From Eucalyptus grandis (taxonomy: Eukaryota > Streptophyta > Magnoliopsida > Myrtales > Myrtaceae): a stretch of DNA of 64,000 bases. The stretch is taken from assembly GCF_016545825.1 (NCBI RefSeq), contig NC_052613.1, positions 34,732,844 to 34,796,843 of the forward strand, in the 5' to 3' direction. A program made the translations under genes and the position numbers. This document shows, one piece after another, positions 59,048 through 64,000 of this stretch. The notes under the pieces were generated by a model that was not told where the DNA came from, did no database searches, and worked only from the letters and a program-made list of their open reading frames with translations. Numbering within the stretch: the first letter of the stretch is position 1; every line of letters starts with the position of its first letter.

Positions 59048-59697
59048 AGGAAAAATTGTCCAAAAATCATAAATCTATTACACTTTTGTCAATTCAGTAT
59101 TAAATCTTTTAATTTTGCTAATTGAGTCCTAAATGTTTTCATTTTTTGCCCGACTAATTTTGATCGGAAATTATTGACGTGGATAGGCAGCATTGACGTG
59201 GCACTTTTTATATAATATTTAATGATATTTTAATAATTTTTTGAATTTTTTAATATTTTTTTCCTTTTCTTAGTTTTTTTTTTTTTTTTTTGGAGAAGGT
59301 TGGTGAGGGGCATCGGCCTAACCCTCGTTGGATCTAGCTAGGCAATGGCCATGAGCAAGGTCACTACCCTTAGCTGGGGTCAGCGAAGGCCGCCAAGCTC
59401 TCACCTTGCCAAATCTGGTGGGGGCATTGCGGTCTTGGCCAATTTTGAGTGAGGCCCTCACCCAAGGCCCACGAGGGTCGGCCGGCAACCTTTGACGGCC
59501 CTACCTCAAAAAATGAAAAATAAAAGGCAAAGAAAAGTTAAAAACAAAAATCATAAAAAAAACTAAAAATATTATTTAAAATTGTTATGTTAGCACTGCC
59601 CGTCCACATTGGCAATTTTCAGTTAAGATTGGCCAAATAGACTCAATTGATAAAATTAAAATATCTATAACTGAATTGATAAAAGTGTAATTTTCCT
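59048..59697. mobile_element. MULE-like MITE related to 29110-30154
   Basis: The ends AGGAAAAATTGTCC and TGTAATTTTCCT are inverted. Arms share 'aaatctattac', 'tcaattcagt' and 'gacgtgg' phrases with the 29110 element. Flanks ggaGttaTa (59039-59047) and ggaAttaCa (59698-59706) are a 9-bp duplication with two mismatches. A GC-rich core lies at about 59300-59505. Confidence 0.65.
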
Positions 59698-59924
59698 GGA
59701 ATTACAACTTCCCATTTTATGCTTAGAGTTTGCACACAAAAACTAAGAGAGAGGTTAGGGGGCAGAGAGAAGGCCGCCAACAGAAGTTCCCGTAATAGAT
59801 GGGCTTAAGAAAAAAACAAAAAAAAACCCAGTCCATGTTTGCTAAAGCCCAAGCCCCAACCCGTTTTCCTTTCTTCTTCAACAGATGGTGCATCGAAGCG
59901 TAAAAGAAGAAGAGGAAAACAGCT

Positions 59925-60023
59925 ATGACAAAACCGAAGAAGGGAAAAAGAGGAGAGAGAAAGCTTGTGCATATACGCCACGGGAACCTCGTAAGGCGGA
60001 TTAGCTTTATTTCGCAGTGCCTA
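59925..60023 (+). CDS. Possible short first exon of an unknown gene
   Basis: ATG at 59925 opens 33 codons of a very basic peptide (MTKPKKGKRGERKLVHIRHG...). It ends exactly at a strong donor, CTA|GTAAGT, after a purine-rich leader. No following exon was recognised downstream. It could be the start of a transcribed but decayed gene or a chance arrangement. Confidence 0.25.
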
Positions 60024-60404
60024 GTAAGTGATCGAACTTGTTGTTTGTCTCATTGAAGTATTTTTTGAAGTTAGGTCATAAATTCGAAGTTATGTCCATT
60101 TTGAATTGAGAGATTCGATTGGAGAGTTGTTAAGTTGCGTATTTATAGGAGATTATAGTTTTGGGCATTGTGGAGCTATAGGTATTTAATGAAAATCGAT
60201 TCTAAATTGTGGATTGATCAAAGTGAATTTTTAAAGTTTCTTATGCAAGTTGGTGTGATGGATAAAGATGAACATTAGCTATAAATGAGTTTCTTCGTTA
60301 GCGCATAAAAGTCATTTTATTGACACATAAGCATAGTTTAATTTAGTCTCTAGTTAAAGTAGAGTTTTACTTGGATTTTGATATTATTTTTTGATTAATT
60401 AATA

Positions 60405-60655
60405 TAAGGGTAAATGACACAAATGGTCCTAAACTTTGGCTAGATGTGCAATATAATCCTTGAACTTTTAATTTGTTCAATATGGTCTTTGAATTTTAAC
60501 TTAATATGTAATGTGGTCCTTGAATTTTAACTATATGAAATTATTCAATATTGTCCCTAAACTGCATAACTTTACCATCCCCACTCTCGGCACCTGGGGA
60601 TCGAACTTGAGCTCCTCTATGCCTACAAGTGATTTGCCAAACCTTTTTATGAAAG
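60405..60655. repeat. AT-rich repeat family (as at 395) followed by a SINE-like scrap
   Basis: 60405-60575 has repeated 'atggtc.ttgaa.ttta' phrases like 395-714. On the minus strand 60580-60650 contains AAGTTCGATCCCC, a box B-like sequence, suggesting the end of a truncated tRNA-derived SINE. Confidence 0.4.
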
Positions 60656-61264
60656 AATTATGCAAAATTCCTGATTCATGAATACGGTTTATATAAGGTA
60701 CTTTATTTGATATATTGAATCACAAAAAGTTATATATTCTGGTTAGTGAGCCTGAGTTTTGAGATAAATTCTAGATTTTATTTGTAAGGTATTTGAGAAT
60801 AATATTAGTGGATTATTGCTCATGTCACCATGATTAGAACCCATTGAGGAAGTAAGCATGCATAGTATTGTTAGTACATTTTTCTAGGCCAAACCAGTAT
60901 TTGATATATGTGGAGACCTAGCCAAGAGGAGAAAACTTGATTGCCTTTATCACGGTTGTCAAGCGTGACCATGGTTAGATATTAAGAATAAGATTAGTTG
61001 ATAGAATGAGGACATTAATGTTTGATTTGATAAAGATTGATCAATAGAATGGATCATTAATGGTTGATTTATTATTGTTGATTTAATATTTTTGGTTAAT
61101 CTGACATGTAGAAAGTCCCGTTGAAAAAATAATCCACTTTTGATATTTTTTGTATATCGTATATTGAATTTGAAATTGAAGACTTATGATATCACTCCAT
61201 AAAGACGTATAGTAAATGTTCGAGAGCTTTGGAGTCCACTACTCAGTCGATTCATGGAGGAATT
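60656..61264. other. Intergenic, no gene seen
   Basis: No coding frame or repeat ends were recognised. Confidence 0.3.
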
Positions 61265-61272
61265 CCTATAAT

Positions 61273-62349
61273 TAGGGGTGAGCATGGTCTGGATTGGTCC
61301 GGGCCACCCCCTAACCCTAGGACCAACCCATACAGTGTCGGTCCTCAATTTTTAGGACCAAGGACCGACCCTATTGAGCCTGGGACCAAGGATCGGACCG
61401 ACCCAATGGGTTCGGTCCGGTTCCAGGGTCAACTTAGGACCGATCGATAATTTTTTTCGTCTTATTTTTTATACTCCCTAAAAAAACAAACCTACAAATT
61501 CAAATTACACATCCATCGACAATGCAGCATTGTGCAACTAAACTATAAATACCAATACATATTTAGCAAATTTAAGATGACACAATAATAGAAATTTCGT
61601 ACCTGCTAACCACTCATTGAGATATGGGACAAGATGGAAAATTCTTGTAATCATCTATCTTTAATATTCATAACACTATATGCAAAAGCGTTTTCCTGCA
61701 TTTGATCATATAGAGTCCACTCAACCAAAAAATGAACTTCACACCACTTGACTAGCATTTGATCATGTAGAGTCCACTCAACCAAAAAATGAGCTTCACA
61801 CCACTTAACTAGCAAATCACCGTAGCAACGGCAGTACTACTTTACTCTTCAAAAACTTCTACCATTTCACACAAATTGAAAAGCAAAGTGTAGTTGAAAT
61901 TCATTAGTAAAATACAATTAAACCATAAAAAGTTCAAAATATTTAATATAAACCATGAATATATAACTTCACATCTTGTTAATTCACTTGAACTTCTAAA
62001 CACCTAAAAACAAAACAAACGACACATAATTAATACTCAACAAAAGTTTTAAATTGAAATTACTATTAGTGCTATTGATAGAACGTTTCAATATAATATA
62101 ATATAACAGACATTTTATTTAGGTTTGAATGTATAAAATAATTATAAATAATATAATATAATATACAGGGTTGGTCCAGGGTTTGACCGACCTAAAACTT
62201 TTAGGACCAAGGACCAACCCGCATAGTGTTGGTCCTGGATTCTAGGACCAAGAACCGACCCAATCCCCTTGGGAACCGGACTAGGACCGGTAGGGTTGGG
62301 CCAGTCCAGGGTTGGTCCAGTGTTGACCCTAGACCGCTGCTCACCCCTA
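61273..62349. mobile_element. hAT-like element with perfect 8-bp duplication
   Basis: The ends TAGGGGTGAGCATGGTCT and AGACCGCTGCTCACCCCTA are inverted. The duplication cctataat is perfect (61265-61272 and 62350-62357). Both ends are rich in 'ggacca'/'tggtcc' words. The AT-rich interior at about 61860-62080 resembles part of the segmental duplication at 62600-62800. Confidence 0.82.
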
Positions 62350-62487
62350 CCTATAATCCACAATCAATTCCTTCAAGTGAAACGAGTTGAGAGGCTAATG
62401 CATAGAGAGTAGTTGATGTGCCTAGGATAGAGAAGCCCGCTAGCTCCAGCTTCATATCATCGAGAGCGAATCTAATATTGAACTGAC

Positions 62488-63540
62488 CAATTTCCTCTTC
62501 TTCTTCTTTTTTGGTTTCATTTTTAGTTAAGCAAAATGAAAGTGAACATAATAACAAAAATGAAAGTTTCATATTTTTCAATAGCAACAAGCCATAAAAG
62601 ATGAACACATAAAAATAAATAAATAATAAAAGTTCAAAACACGTAACATAAAACCTAAATTATAGAACTTCAATGCTCAATCATTCATGAAAAATTACTC
62701 CAAATTCTAACTACCTAAAATCAAAAGAAACAACAAATATTGTTAATAATTTAATAATAGTTTTAAATTAAAATTACTATTAATTAAACTAAAGTCATTA
62801 TTAGAAAGCCTCATTCCATATATTCATTGTACTTCAACTCGTAAATTCTATATAGTGATGATAATCTCTTTATTAAGACAATCAATATCTAAAAAGAAAG
62901 AGTACATTAAATAAAATATTCACTTATTAGATATATAGAAGAATTACAATATAAAAAAGTATAAACATCACTTATCCAATCCTAAGTCAATTTCTATTTT
63001 AGGGTTTTGTTGGTTCCAATTCTCGATCCACTAGGAACCAAAGGTGCTATAAAGTTTGAAATCAAGAACTGAACAAGGTCTCAATAGAACTTGGAACTAA
63101 ATTGGGTTTCAGTTCCACCTCAAAACCATACTCATCCTTAATATAGTGACAGTTATGTCAAGCATAATGAAAGATTTGGGACTTTCTTACGTGTGTGATC
63201 CATGTCGGAAACAAGAGCTCGCTCTCCAACCGCCCTAACTTCGTCCGCAATCCAAAGCGTCATCGCTAGATAAGCAGCTGTCCATGACATCGGCCATGAG
63301 TAACAAGTCGCTATGGACGGGGCCGAATCCGAGGGCGGCAGCCGCGGAAAGAGTCATGATCTGCTCTTCCCACGACGTCAGTAGGTTGGATGAACACAAT
63401 GGGTAAAAGAATAGTAAAATTGGGGGATGCTAATTATGGAAGAGGTGTTTGAGGGAAGCGGAGCCGATAGATGGTCTGGGTGGGTCCCTTCCTCCATGAT
63501 TTCTCAGATGGGGATGGGAGAGGGAGAGGTGGGCTTATGC
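62488..63540. repeat. Segmental duplication, copy 2 (SINE-free)
   Basis: It matches 32456-33725 in order and orientation and retains the empty target site of the SINE at 62809-62817. Further differences are small indels and an insertion near 63125-63150. Confidence 0.85.
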
Positions 63541-63577
63541 GGGGACATGGAGAGAGGCGAGAGAGGCGAGACAGGCT

Positions 63578-63830
63578 TTTTTTTTTTGGGGGGGAGAGAT
63601 TTTTTTTTTTTTTTTTTTTTTTGGGTGGCATCGACATAGATATGTGACACGTGATATGATACACCGACACGTCATTTTAAAAAAAAATAGAGAATTTCGA
63701 CACGTTCCGACACTTTATATATTAAATATATATATTTATATATAAATACAAAGATAAATAAATAATAAAAATAGCATAAAATTAATTTATACTAAAAATA
63801 TTAATCAAAAATTTATTAATATCATTCATT
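63578..63830. repeat. Poly-T tracts and reverse copy of the 'acacgt' element end
   Basis: T runs at about 63578-63588 and 63600-63622 are followed by 'acacgtga' and 'ccgacacgtc' phrases. These resemble the complement of 44160-44268, then an AT-rich stretch. The other end of this element would lie beyond the window. Confidence 0.4.
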
Positions 63831-64000
63831 CTTTTAATTTGACAGAAATTTAATGAGAAATTCAAAAATTGCAAACACAAAAGAGTAAATTTGAAGGAAT
63901 ATATCCTATATTCTTACACTTGTCGGACATTAGTGAAATTTTTTATAATCCTAAACAAAGTTCGGAGGTCATGATATAGACTGGCTTGAAGCTCCTCTGC

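Noticed and set aside
1..64000. tRNA, rRNA or other structural RNA genes
   Set aside because: The only tRNA-like signals are box A/B pairs inside SINEs and primer sites; no complete cloverleaf was recognised.

Overview
The window looks like intergene-rich nuclear DNA of a eudicot plant. It carries a complete TIR-NBS-LRR (TNL) resistance gene (the TNL class is absent from grasses), an intronless DYW-type PPR gene, plant LTR retrotransposons and tRNA-derived SINEs. The GC-rich 'GGCGAGG' cores inside many short transposons recall woody Myrtales genomes such as Eucalyptus and its relatives, but that placement is inference.

Region by region. 1-3200: non-autonomous inverted-repeat elements, including a MULE-like MITE with a 9-bp target duplication. 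3400-5160: a dispersed repeat and an anonymous, possibly organelle-derived block. 5199-6325: an unusual composite retroelement whose outer LTRs are inverted, flanked by a 5-bp duplication, with the matching empty site preserved nearby. 6330-12660: ATGA-rich repeat sequence, an LTR-like block and a decayed Copia element. 12985-17080: a FAR1-related (FRS) relic and more MITEs. 17535-19976: the PPR editing-factor gene, with a MITE reaching to within about 3 bp of its ATG. 20000-26100: MITEs and duplicated anonymous pieces. 26370-28700: a decayed Ty3/gypsy element. 28800-31440: relics of an unrecognised gene (split by a MULE-like MITE) and an FRS relic. 32450-45700: MITEs, three or four SINEs, one half of a segmental duplication and simple repeats. 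46037-46753: another FRS relic.

48356-55410 is the genic core, all on the minus strand. The TNL gene has four exons and 1263 predicted residues. Upstream lies a truncated RLK902-like pseudokinase whose exon appears to splice in frame into a proline-rich reading frame, broken by one TAG. 55411-64000 returns to MITEs, ATGA-type repeat sequence, an hAT MITE with a perfect 8-bp duplication, and the second half of the segmental duplication.

The genes do not form a pathway. The PPR acts in an organelle on RNA and the TNL acts in immunity; the kinase chimera may be a degenerating copy. The strongest new observations are the inverted-LTR composite, the kinase/proline-rich chimera, and the shared GC-rich core found inside elements with five unrelated kinds of termini. 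All similarity statements come from reading the sequence; no database or alignment program was used. Several long open frames begin with TTG or GTG, so starts were moved to the first ATG.
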